From Chryseobacterium limigenitum (GTDB lineage: Bacteria; Bacteroidota; Bacteroidia; Flavobacteriales; Weeksellaceae): DNA of 60,852 nucleotides. Under the pieces are notes generated by a model, which ran no database searches, was not told where the DNA came from, and saw only the letters and a program-made list of their open reading frames with translations. Both the position numbers and the translations under genes were made by a program. Of the stretch, positions 52,488 to 60,580 are shown piece after piece (the first letter of the stretch is position 1; each line of letters starts with the position of its first letter). The DNA lies in the NCBI RefSeq assembly GCF_900114875.1, contig NZ_FPKW01000023.1, positions 1 through 60,852 of the forward strand. Reading direction: 5' to 3'.

Positions 52488-52520
52488 AAAACCTCCGAAA
52501 TCATTGATTTCGGAGGTTTT
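52488..52520 (+). terminator. Terminator after the beta-helix gene
   Basis: AAAACCTCCGAAATCA pairs perfectly with TGATTTCGGAGGTTTT. It also faces the end of the tRNA on the other strand and can serve both. Confidence 0.85.
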
Positions 52521-52522
52521 AG

Positions 52523-52604
52523 TACCCAGTACCAGAATCGAACTGGTACATCTTTCGATACTAGAGTTTGAGTCTAGCGCGTCTACCAATTCCGCCAACT
52601 GGGC
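52523..52604 (-). tRNA. tRNA-Leu, anticodon CAA
   Basis: 82 bases. On the minus strand: acceptor GCCCAGT pairs with ACTGGGT (first pair G-U). The D region has TGGCGGAATTGGTAGACGCG, typical of leucine tRNAs. The anticodon stem CTAGA/TCTAG encloses the loop CTCAAAC, giving anticodon CAA (52568-52570) for UUG. A long variable arm marks it as a class II tRNA, and the T arm is GTACCAGTTCGATTCTGGTAC in part. CCA is not encoded. Confidence 0.95.
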
Positions 52605-52678
52605 TTGATGTTTGTTTTAAATTGGTGTGCAAATATAGAAACTTTTTTTTATGTTCAAAAGTTTTTACAGAAAAAATT

Positions 52679-53446
52679 TTAAAAATTTATCTCCAAACCA
52701 TCGTAGGCAAGGTGCATTCCGGCCGGAAGTTGTTTATCTTCAACATTATGTAAACCTAAATGATGGCTGATATGAGTTAAAAATAATTTCTTAGGTTTTA
52801 GTTCTTCAAACAATTTAATAACGTCAGGAAGAATAAAATGTGCAGGATGCGGATCAAATTTCCGAATACAGTTCAATACTAAGACATCCAAATTCTTCAG
52901 TTTTTCCTTTTCTGTGTCTGAAATAAAGCCGGCATCTGTTATGTAAGCAAGATTTTTAAATTTATATCCAAAAACAGAAATTTTATAATGAATAACCTCG
53001 ACCGGAGTAATTTCTGTGTCTAAAACAGTGAACGGTTCATTTTCAATTTCATGAAGATCAAAAGCGGGTGCGCCGGGATATCTTTCGTCCGCAAAAGCAT
53101 AAGGAAAACGATTTTTTATCTCGTGCCCGACTCTTGGATAGCAATAAATAGGCATATTTTTTCCGCTTTTAAAAATAAGAGGTCGCATATCGTCAAGCCC
53201 GATCACATGATCATTGTGTTCGTGAGTGATAAGAGCAACATCAACTGTATTTTCATGATTTAGAAGCATTTGCTGTCTGAAATCCGGACCGCAATCGATC
53301 AGGATTTTTTTATTTTCTTCTGTAGAAATCATCACAGAAGATCGAAAACGATTGTCTTTGGGATTTTGTGATGTACACACCTCACAGGTGCAGCCAATAA
53401 CGGGTACGCCTTGGGAAGTTCCCGTTCCTAAAAATTTCAACTTCAT
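52679..53446 (-). CDS. PhnP-like MBL-fold metallohydrolase
   Basis: 255 residues. Active site HEHNDH (H75, H77, D79, H80) of the metallo-beta-lactamase fold. An extra zinc site is suggested by C19-x-C21-x2-C24, the spacing of the structural zinc cysteines known in PhnP. PhnP is a cyclic phosphodiesterase; the Bacteroidota members are often simply called MBL-fold hydrolases. Cytoplasmic. Substrate unknown. Confidence 0.88.
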   Translation of the reverse strand: MKLKFLGTGTSQGVPVIGCTCEVCTSQNPKDNRFRSSVMISTEENKKILIDCGPDFRQQMLLNHENTVDVALITHEHNDHVIGLDDMRPLIFKSGKNMPIYCYPRVGHEIKNRFPYAFADERYPGAPAFDLHEIENEPFTVLDTEITPVEVIHYKISVFGYKFKNLAYITDAGFISDTEKEKLKNLDVLVLNCIRKFDPHPAHFILPDVIKLFEELKPKKLFLTHISHHLGLHNVEDKQLPAGMHLAYDGLEINF

Positions 53447-53500
53447 TTTCTTTTGAGGTTGGTTTAATTTTGGTAAATTTACGAAAAATTTAATGTCCTA

Positions 53501-54928
53501 ATGTATCAGAAACTAACTCCTAAACAAAAAGCATTAACAATTAATCTAGATCCTACTATTTATGGTACTTTCGCAGAAATTGGAGCAGGGCAGGAGACTG
53601 TTCGACACTTTTTTAGAGCAGGAGGGGCTTCAGGTACAATTGCTAAGGCGATGTCTGCTTACGACAAAGATTTTAGTGATGCCATCTACGGAAAAGAGGT
53701 TAAAAACAGGTATGTTACTCAAAACAGACTTCGTAAAATGCTTCGTTATGAAGTAGCCTTGATCGAGGAAAGAATTTCCAGAGATAACAACCCGAACAGA
53801 AAGTTTTTTTCTTACGCCAATACCGTTACAACAATTAATTTTGATAAAACTGTCAGAGGTCACGGTTGGGTAGGAATCCGTTTTCAGGTGAAGGAAAATG
53901 AAGATTACAACGAGATCGTTATCCACGTAAAATTCAAAGAGAATGATGCTACTTTACAGCAGGAAACTCTTGGAAATTTGGGAGTAAATCTTATTTTCGG
54001 TGCATTCACATATTATGATAACCCGAGAAGATTAATTGAATCTCTTTTCGACGACGTTGCAACCGATAACCTGGAAATTGATATGATTGATTTCAGCGGT
54101 CCGGCTTTCGCTTATGTTGATAACAGACTAATGTCTTTACAGTTGGTTAAAAACAACATGACAGACGCGGTTATCTTCAATTCTCAAGGGAGCAATATGC
54201 TTCCGGCAGATAGCTTATATAAGAAAAATATTTTTGCGATAAGAGGAAGTTTCAGACCTGTAACCAAGGTAAATATTGATATGCTTCAAAACGGTATTGA
54301 TATGTTTTTGAAGGATGCGGTCTGTACCCATGAAGAAACGGAAATTTTAATTGAAATTACCATTTCCAACCTTCGAGCAGACGGAGATATTGACGAAAGA
54401 GATTTCTTAGATAGAGTAGACGTTCTTGGGAAATTAGGTTACACTGTTATTATCTCAAACTTCTCAGAGTATTATCGATTGATTGATTATTTTGCATCTT
54501 ACACCACTGGAAATATTGGAGTAGCAATGGGCGTAAATAACCTATTGATGGTATTTGACGAGAAATATTATAAAAATTTATCAGGTGGAATTTTGGAAGC
54601 TTTCGGTAAATTTTTCAGAAACGGAATGAGAGTGTATCTGTATCCTTACAAAGATCCTGAAACTCATGAGTTATTAGATTCTGAAAATCTTAAAGTAGAA
54701 GAAAATCTTAAAGAACTTTATAAATATTTTAAACTCAATAACCGTATTGTAGATATTAAAAACTATAATCCCGAGTTTTTGGAAATTTATTCCAGAGAAA
54801 TATTACGAAAAATTGCCGGGAACATCAAAGGTTGGGAAACTCAACTTCCTGAAGGTGTTGCTGAAATGATAAAAGAGCGCGGAATGTTCGGTTATAAACA
54901 AGAACTTTCATTAAAACAATTCTCCTAA
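53501..54928 (+). CDS. Conserved protein of unknown function, widespread family
   Basis: 475 residues. MYQKLTPKQKALTINLDPTI then YGTFAEIGAGQETVRHFFRA is a well conserved start seen in many phyla; from memory databases label it variously (including as a TonB-dependent receptor or a nucleotide adenylyltransferase), and the sequence supports neither. No signal peptide, no beta-barrel pattern. Other conserved parts: HGWVGIRFQ, NLIFGAFTYY, SGPAFAYVDNRLMSLQLV, RGSFRPVT. It is probably a cytoplasmic enzyme. The fRMsr-like gene starts 13 bases after its stop. Confidence 0.7.
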   Translation: MYQKLTPKQKALTINLDPTIYGTFAEIGAGQETVRHFFRAGGASGTIAKAMSAYDKDFSDAIYGKEVKNRYVTQNRLRKMLRYEVALIEERISRDNNPNRKFFSYANTVTTINFDKTVRGHGWVGIRFQVKENEDYNEIVIHVKFKENDATLQQETLGNLGVNLIFGAFTYYDNPRRLIESLFDDVATDNLEIDMIDFSGPAFAYVDNRLMSLQLVKNNMTDAVIFNSQGSNMLPADSLYKKNIFAIRGSFRPVTKVNIDMLQNGIDMFLKDAVCTHEETEILIEITISNLRADGDIDERDFLDRVDVLGKLGYTVIISNFSEYYRLIDYFASYTTGNIGVAMGVNNLLMVFDEKYYKNLSGGILEAFGKFFRNGMRVYLYPYKDPETHELLDSENLKVEENLKELYKYFKLNNRIVDIKNYNPEFLEIYSREILRKIAGNIKGWETQLPEGVAEMIKERGMFGYKQELSLKQFS

Positions 54929-54941
54929 AAAACAAAATATA

Positions 54942-55391
54942 ATGTCAGAACTAAAGAAAAGACTTTCTTCCATTCTTGAAAGTCCAAAACATAATACTGA
55001 AGAAAAGCTTCAGAAAGTTTGCCATCTTTTGGATCAGGAAATCTCTTATTTCAACTGGACTGGTTTCTATTTTAAAAATGGAGATAAGGATGAACTGAAA
55101 TTAGGCCCTTATGTTGGAGCTCCTACAGATCACGAGATTATTCCTTATGGAAAAGGAATCTGTGGTCAGGTTGCGGTTTCTAATGAAACATTTGTTGTTC
55201 CGGATGTTCACCAACAGGATAATTATTTAAGCTGTTCAATTGATACGAAAGCTGAAATTGTAGTTCCTATCTTCAAAGACGGACAAAACATTGGTCAGAT
55301 TGATATTGATTCTCATAAAATAGATCCTTTCACGGATGAAGACAGAGAATTATTAGAATGGCTTTGTAAAGAAGTTTCTAAGATTCTATAA
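54942..55391 (+). CDS. GAF-domain protein, free methionine-(R)-sulfoxide reductase-like
   Basis: 149 residues, usual length. FNWTGFYF, GKGICGQVA and DVHQQDNYLSC...AEIVVPI match fRMsr. Compared with the E. coli enzyme, the cysteines corresponding to C94 and the catalytic C118 are kept (C74 and C98), while the position of C84 is H64. Activity on free methionine-R-sulfoxide is likely but the cysteine set is reduced. Co-transcribed with the gene at 53501. Confidence 0.85.
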   Translation: MSELKKRLSSILESPKHNTEEKLQKVCHLLDQEISYFNWTGFYFKNGDKDELKLGPYVGAPTDHEIIPYGKGICGQVAVSNETFVVPDVHQQDNYLSCSIDTKAEIVVPIFKDGQNIGQIDIDSHKIDPFTDEDRELLEWLCKEVSKIL

Positions 55392-55403
55392 TTGAAAAAA
55401 TAC

Positions 55404-55432
55404 AAACTCCGATCTTCTGGTCGGAGTTTTTT
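55404..55432 (+). terminator. Terminator after the fRMsr-like gene
   Basis: AAACTCCGA pairs with TCGGAGTTT around an 8-base loop, then T residues. Confidence 0.85.
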
Positions 55433-55502
55433 ATTATGCTATTATGATTTTTTCTAGTTTAAAAATTGTGTCATTTGTGAAAAGTATCCGTGAAATTTGT
55501 GT

Positions 55503-56234
55503 TTAAACAAAATTTACCTCAGAAATCAATTCCTTAAAATAATTCCCACTTTTCGCAATATGCGTTCCATACCAGGAAAAAGCTTCTCCATCAACGATTA
55601 TAATTTTTTTATCTGGATAGAATTCCTTGAATTCCTCAATATGTTTCTCTTTAAATGGAAATGGTTCGGAAGAAAGCATGATAATATCAGCTTCCGCCAG
55701 ATCTTTGGTTTCAATTACGGGATAGCGGGTTTTATTTTTAAATATATTTTCAAAACCAATTTCAGATAAGATACGATGAATAAAAGTATCAGAGCCGATT
55801 GTCATATAAGGATTTTTCCAGATCAGATAGGCAACTTTTATTGGAAATTCAATTTTAGCCTGGCTCAGAACCTCGTAGGTTTTAAGATTGAATTGCTGTG
55901 CTTTTTCTTCTTTATTAAAAAGCAATCCAAGGTTTTTTAAGAGATAATAATTGTCTTCGATGGTTTCGATGTTGGTCACCACGACTTTAAAATCTTCCAT
56001 CAAAGCCTCAACCTGTTCTTTGATATTTTCTTCTTTATTTGCAAGGATTATATCGGGTTGTAAAGCTTTAATTTTTTCAATATTAATATTTTTTGTTCCG
56101 CCAATAACAGCTACATTTTTTACTTTTTCTTCGGGATGGATACAGAATTTGGTTCTTCCGATGACTTCATTTTCAGTTAAACCCAAATCAAATAAAGCCT
56201 CAGTAATTGAGGGAACTAGAGATATAACTTTCAT
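55503..56234 (-). CDS. BtuF-like helical backbone metal receptor without signal peptide
   Basis: 243 residues from ATG 56234. The fold is that of periplasmic cobalamin/iron binding proteins: VISLVPSITEALFDLGL at the very start, VIGGTKNINIEKIKALQPDIILAN, and a long linking helix. In the usual proteins a signal peptide or lipobox precedes this part; here none does, from either possible start. It is therefore predicted to be cytoplasmic. No ABC transporter gene is nearby. Ligand unknown. Confidence 0.8.
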   Translation of the reverse strand: MKVISLVPSITEALFDLGLTENEVIGRTKFCIHPEEKVKNVAVIGGTKNINIEKIKALQPDIILANKEENIKEQVEALMEDFKVVVTNIETIEDNYYLLKNLGLLFNKEEKAQQFNLKTYEVLSQAKIEFPIKVAYLIWKNPYMTIGSDTFIHRILSEIGFENIFKNKTRYPVIETKDLAEADIIMLSSEPFPFKEKHIEEFKEFYPDKKIIIVDGEAFSWYGTHIAKSGNYFKELISEVNFV

Positions 56235-56266
56235 TTTTAGACTTTCTTTAATAACGAATAAATATA

Positions 56267-57463
56267 TCAATTTAAGTTAAAGTCTGTCTTATTATTTGGT
56301 ATGTTTTTTTTATTGAAACTCAGCTTATCTCTCAAATTGGTTATTGGCAATTCGTAAAGCTTATAAATTGTAATTGAAAATATAAATGTAAGTGACCAAT
56401 ATAAAAAATAGAATGTAGGGATTATAATATGGTAATTGGTTGTGAAGTTCGTCCAAGGAATATTTTTTAAAATCATCCCTTTAATTAACGTCATGTGAGT
56501 GAGATACATGGAGTAGGAAATCAAGCTTATAATGGTGATTATGCTGCCGATTTTATATTTTGATTTTTTTACATTTGAAAGATAAGGAAGTAATAATAAT
56601 GTTGCTAAAGATGTTAAGCTGTACTCTAAAACAATATTATAAAAATCTCCTACAGTCGCAAGAATATTAGTTATACTACATAACTTCTGGATAAGAAAAA
56701 TTAATATTCCGGTTATAAATAAAGCGAGAGGAAATTTATTCCAATATTTTGAGTAATAATAATTAATGTAAGCACCCACAACACCATACATAATACTGTC
56801 TAATCTAAAAATTACCTGATGATGAAAGTCTATATCTTTCTTCTCAGAATACAGGTTATACCTCAAAAGAGTGACCGAAAATAAGACCATTAAAGCAATA
56901 AAAAGAATGGAATTTTTAGGTTTTAATTTAAAAAAAATAATGAGAATGAAAATTAGCAAAGGAACAGTTAAATAAAACCACTCTTCAACACTCAGGCTCC
57001 AGGATTCTCCAAAATATACGTCTGTAGGGTAAAATAAATTCTGACTAAAATAATAGTATTTGCTGATCTTTTCAAAACTAAATGAAGGATCTTGAATGCT
57101 GTAACAAATGGTAAGTATTGAAAGAATTAAAATATAGGTAGGAAGGGTTCTAAACCACCTTTTTATCCAGAAATCCAGCAGTAACCTGAAACTTGGAGTG
57201 TTTTTTTCCAGTTGTTTTATTAAAATACCCCCAATTAAAAAACCGCTTAATACAAAAAAAATCGTTACACCGTCAATCCTGATATAATTATGAAATTGTA
57301 TTATTTTTTTAGGAAATATAAATTTACCATGATCTATAACTACAGTAATGATTGCAATAAATCTTAGTATATCTAATCCAAAAATTCTATTATTTTTTAA
57401 CTCTGTAGAGAATAATGAATAAATATTAATTAAAGGCATGTTTTTTAAAAACTTATGCATCAC
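56267..57463 (-). CDS. Acyltransferase 3 family membrane protein
   Basis: 398 residues with about 10 hydrophobic helices. LDILRFIAIITVVIDHGKF (30-48) has the R-x10-H arrangement of the family, and WSLSVEEWFYL is the second conserved part. Such enzymes add acetyl or other acyl groups to surface sugars. The gene is more AT-rich than its neighbours and carries many Ile, Asn and Lys codons, which fits a surface-polysaccharide gene gained by transfer. It is 32 bases upstream of the BtuF-like gene. Confidence 0.88.
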   Translation of the reverse strand: MMHKFLKNMPLINIYSLFSTELKNNRIFGLDILRFIAIITVVIDHGKFIFPKKIIQFHNYIRIDGVTIFFVLSGFLIGGILIKQLEKNTPSFRLLLDFWIKRWFRTLPTYILILSILTICYSIQDPSFSFEKISKYYYFSQNLFYPTDVYFGESWSLSVEEWFYLTVPLLIFILIIFFKLKPKNSILFIALMVLFSVTLLRYNLYSEKKDIDFHHQVIFRLDSIMYGVVGAYINYYYSKYWNKFPLALFITGILIFLIQKLCSITNILATVGDFYNIVLEYSLTSLATLLLLPYLSNVKKSKYKIGSIITIISLISYSMYLTHMTLIKGMILKNIPWTNFTTNYHIIIPTFYFLYWSLTFIFSITIYKLYELPITNLRDKLSFNKKNIPNNKTDFNLN

Positions 57464-57649
57464 TTGGGTCTTCTTGGTTAATAATGCAAAGGAAGTAAAA
57501 AAAATATAAATTACTCATTGTCACCGCTTGAGGATATATATGTAATCTAATAAAACATGCTTTTTTTTATTTATATATTGCTCTTTTTTCAGAATATTAT
57601 CTTACATAAACATTTATGTTGATGTATTTATTTAATTTTTCAGAAATTT

Positions 57650-58981
57650 TTATAAAAGTTTTCCTGTTAAGAAAAGTCCGGCTACAGAAAAGTAAATAAT
57701 AAGTCCGGTAACGTCTACCAAAGTTGCTACAAATGGAGCAGAAGAGGTTGCCGGGTCGAGTTTTAATTTTTTAAGAATAAAGGGAACCATAGATCCTGAA
57801 AGTGTTCCCCAAAGTACGATTAATACTAAAGAAACAGCAACGCTTAAGCCTACAAAAGCCCAGTGAATTCCGTAGTTGAAAAGACCAATCTTATGCCAAA
57901 TCATGATTCGTAAAAATCCGATGATCCCAAGAACTCCACCAAGAAGCAATCCTGTGAAAATCTCTTTTTTCATCACATACCACCAATCTTTCAACCCGAT
58001 TTCCTGAAGCGCCATTGCTCTAATGATCAACGTTGCAGCCTGTGAACCGGAATTTCCGCCACTGGAAATAATTAGAGGAACAAATAATGCTAAAACAACC
58101 GCTTTTTGAATTTCATCTTCAAAATAACCCATTGCGGAAGCAGTTAACATTTCGGAGAAAAATAATATAACAAGCCACATTCCTCTTTTTTTTACCATTT
58201 CGATAAGAGAAGTCTGGGTGTATGGCAGATCTAGGGCTTCAAGACCCCCAAATTTTTGGATGTCTTCCGTATTTTGCTGCTCGATTTGGTCTAAGATATC
58301 ATCAATTGTTACAATTCCTACCAAAACTCCGGCTTCTGTAATGATGGGAAGTGCAGTTCTGTCGTATTTTTCGAAATAAGTTACCGCATCTTCTTTTGAA
58401 GTCATTGTTGTAATGGCAACGAAGTGATTATCAGTTAATTCTGATACTAATGTGTCTTCTTCCGCCAATAATAAACTTCCTAATGCTAAGTCATCAATCA
58501 AACGATTTCTTTCGTCCACTACATACAGGTGGTTCATTGTTTCAACCCTTTTTCCGACTTTTTTGATCTGTTGAAGACATTTCTTTACCGTCCATTCCTT
58601 ACGGATCTGGATATAATAAGGTGTCATCAAACGCGCAATAGAATCAGAATGATAACCTAATAGTTTTAAGGCAATTCTTCTTTCCTGCGGATTAAGATGA
58701 TTGATCGAATATTTAATAAGCTCATCCGGAAAGTCCTCAAACAGGGCAGTCCTGTCATCCGGAGTCATTGAATTTAAGATCTCGGAAACATCATCACTTC
58801 CGATACTTCGGATGGTTTCTTCCTGAAAATCCGGATCTAGGTGTGAGAAAACTTCAGCTTTGTATTGTTTCGGAACTTTTAAAAATGCCAGGAGCCTCTC
58901 ATCAGCGTGAAGTTCACTTAGAGTTTCGGCAATATCGGCAGGATTAAAGATAAGTTCGTCATTATAATTCAAAACGTGCAA
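57650..58981 (-). CDS. mgtE: Magnesium transporter MgtE
   Basis: 443 residues. N-terminal superhelical domain (about 15-125) with ADIAETLSELHADERLLAFL; two CBS domains (about 130-250, LMTPYYIQIRKEWTVKKCLQ and LVGIVTIDDILDQIEQQ); five membrane helices (about 275-443) with SGGNSGSQAATLIIRAMALQ in the pore region. It is a Mg2+ channel gated by Mg2+ binding to the CBS part. Single gene on the minus strand. Confidence 0.95.
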   Translation of the reverse strand: MHVLNYNDELIFNPADIAETLSELHADERLLAFLKVPKQYKAEVFSHLDPDFQEETIRSIGSDDVSEILNSMTPDDRTALFEDFPDELIKYSINHLNPQERRIALKLLGYHSDSIARLMTPYYIQIRKEWTVKKCLQQIKKVGKRVETMNHLYVVDERNRLIDDLALGSLLLAEEDTLVSELTDNHFVAITTMTSKEDAVTYFEKYDRTALPIITEAGVLVGIVTIDDILDQIEQQNTEDIQKFGGLEALDLPYTQTSLIEMVKKRGMWLVILFFSEMLTASAMGYFEDEIQKAVVLALFVPLIISSGGNSGSQAATLIIRAMALQEIGLKDWWYVMKKEIFTGLLLGGVLGIIGFLRIMIWHKIGLFNYGIHWAFVGLSVAVSLVLIVLWGTLSGSMVPFILKKLKLDPATSSAPFVATLVDVTGLIIYFSVAGLFLTGKLL

Positions 58982-59094
58982 TTTTTAGGATATGCAAAAA
59001 TAATTCAATTTTTTAGAACTGACCAATGATGTGCGAAATTTAAGAATTAATTAAAGCTTTATTCTTTTTCAGGCTAGGAATGAGGTCGTAAAAA

Positions 59095-59118
59095 TGAAAA
59101 ACACCCGCGAAACGGGTG
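59095..59118 (-). terminator. Terminator after the GG-leader peptide gene
   Basis: CACCCG pairs with CGGGTG around 5 bases; on the minus strand TTTTT follows. It lies about 40 bases after the stop of the peptide gene, supporting the latter as a real transcription unit. Confidence 0.75.
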
Positions 59119-59155
59119 CGACAATATAGTTTATTTAAGTGATGATCAATTTATT

Positions 59156-59299
59156 TTACACTTCAGGGCAGTTATAGACCACACATGTGTTTTGGCAGCA
59201 TGACCCACCCGGACATTGATAATGTTCTGTGCATCTTTTAAATATGCCTCCTTGAATTTCTTTTAGTTGTGCTTTGTTGAGCTTTTTTAAGTTTTTCAT
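59156..59299 (-). CDS. Cysteine-rich GG-leader peptide (bacteriocin-like)
   Basis: 47 codons, ATG 59299 to TAA 59156. The leader MKNLKKLNKAQLKEIQGG (1-18) is a double-glycine leader typical of Chryseobacterium 'bacteriocin-like' peptides. The core of 29 residues has six cysteines at 23, 29, 34, 35, 39 and 44, spacing C-x5-C-x4-CC-x3-C-x4-C. AAGGAGG (purine-rich) lies inside, not before, the frame; no strong ribosome site is visible, as is normal in the phylum. A terminator follows. No peptidase-containing ABC transporter is in the window, so export must use genes elsewhere. The cystine-knot idea is inference from spacing. Confidence 0.8.
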   Translation of the reverse strand: MKNLKKLNKAQLKEIQGGIFKRCTEHYQCPGGSCCQNTCVVYNCPEV

Positions 59300-59429
59300 A
59301 GTATTTAGGTTTTAAATGCAACACTAAATTAATGAAAATATTTTAATTATTCACGTTAAAAGGAGTTATTTTAATATAAACTTAAAGAAAATTATAAAAT
59401 AAGTGTGATTAAATCAGTGTATTACAAAC

Positions 59430-59987
59430 TTAAAAGCCAGCTTCTGTGGATGGTTTTAATCTCCTCAATTCTTTCAGAATACCTTTTATTGCTCCGTTTG
59501 TACCGATTTTAATGGAGTTTTCTGCAGAGCCTAAAAGACGCATATTTTTGCGATAAGTGTCGTAATCTGATTCTGTAATAAAATTTCCTTCTGCATCAAA
59601 AAGTTTCATACTTACAACAACCTGGTTGGAAAAAACATATTTCCCCAGACCTACTTTGAAGTATCTTACCTTGGGAACAATGGCGAAATCTGCATCATTA
59701 TTAATACAGTAATCGGCGATAGTTTGCTTGTCAACACTGTCGAATGGAACCTGAGTTTCGGTTCTGAGCATTTTATTCCTCTTGTATCTGCTTAAATGAT
59801 CAGAAACTGCACTGAAAAATGCATGATTAGTGGGTTCTTTGATTTCCTCAAGGTCGGGTTCTACCTCGGGATTGAAGTATAAGACCTTTTTTATTTTATC
59901 TTCGGAAGCATTTCTTTGTGCCTTTACTGAAGCAATGCCGATCAATAAAAAAGTGAAAACCGTACTAAAAGTTAAAATTTTTCTCAT
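59430..59987 (-). CDS. Exported protein of unknown function
   Basis: 185 residues. Signal peptide (1-23, ending VKAQ). The mature part has YCINNDADFAIVPKVRYFKVGLGKYVFSNQVVVSMKLFDAEGNF, a strand pattern seen in periplasmic proteins that help outer-membrane components, but no family is recognised. Single gene. Faces away from rpsO. Confidence 0.6.
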   Translation of the reverse strand: MRKILTFSTVFTFLLIGIASVKAQRNASEDKIKKVLYFNPEVEPDLEEIKEPTNHAFFSAVSDHLSRYKRNKMLRTETQVPFDSVDKQTIADYCINNDADFAIVPKVRYFKVGLGKYVFSNQVVVSMKLFDAEGNFITESDYDTYRKNMRLLGSAENSIKIGTNGAIKGILKELRRLKPSTEAGF

Positions 59988-60095
59988 TTGTAATTCGTTT
60001 GCAAAATTACTGTCTTTTAATGGTATGGCATAATTTTTTTAAGAAATTTTTAACATTTTTTTCTATCAAATTTGATACATGAAATCAATAATGTT

Positions 60096-60125
60096 TTGCT
60101 CAATAAAAAAATAGTCGTACTTTTG
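60096..60125 (+). promoter_or_regulatory. rpsO promoter
   Basis: TTG (60096-60098), 19 bases, TACTTTTG (60118-60125): an exact Bacteroidota promoter, 35 bases before the rpsO ATG. Confidence 0.75.
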
Positions 60126-60160
60126 CACCCGTTACATAATAATCATTAAACAATATTGGA

Positions 60161-60430
60161 ATGTACTTAACAACAGAAAAAAAGCAGGAAATTTTCTCTA
60201 AACACGGGAAATCTGCAGCAGACACAGGAAGTGCTGAAGGACAAGTAGCTCTTTTCACTTTCAGAATCAACCATTTATCTCAACACTTAAAGGCTAACCG
60301 TCACGATTTCGCAACGGAAAGATCTTTGGTTAAATTGGTAGGTAAAAGAAAAAGTTTACTAGATTACCTTAAAAATAAAGATATCGCAAGATACAGAGCA
60401 ATTATTGCTGAACTAGGTTTAAGAAAATAA
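60161..60430 (+). CDS. rpsO: 30S ribosomal protein uS15
   Basis: 89 residues, full length. Typical uS15 sequence: DTGSAEGQVALFTFRINHLSQHLK and LVGKRKSLLDYLKNKDIARYRAIIAELGLRK. It binds 16S rRNA in the platform of the small subunit. Single gene with an ideal promoter and a terminator. Confidence 0.98.
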   Translation: MYLTTEKKQEIFSKHGKSAADTGSAEGQVALFTFRINHLSQHLKANRHDFATERSLVKLVGKRKSLLDYLKNKDIARYRAIIAELGLRK

Positions 60431-60449
60431 TCTACAAAGATTTTCAGAT

Positions 60450-60482
60450 AAAAAGCAACTTCGAAAGAGGTTGCTTTTTTGT
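60450..60482 (+). terminator. rpsO terminator
   Basis: AAAAGCAACTTC pairs with GAGGTTGCTTTT (GAAA loop, one G-U pair), followed by T residues. Confidence 0.9.
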
Positions 60483-60580
60483 TTTCAAAACTTTCATCTC
60501 CGAGCTTCGAGACTTCCGTCTTATTTATTCGGATCAATCTCAAAAGTTGGGGAGGAAAAAAATATTGCTAATTTTGTGGA

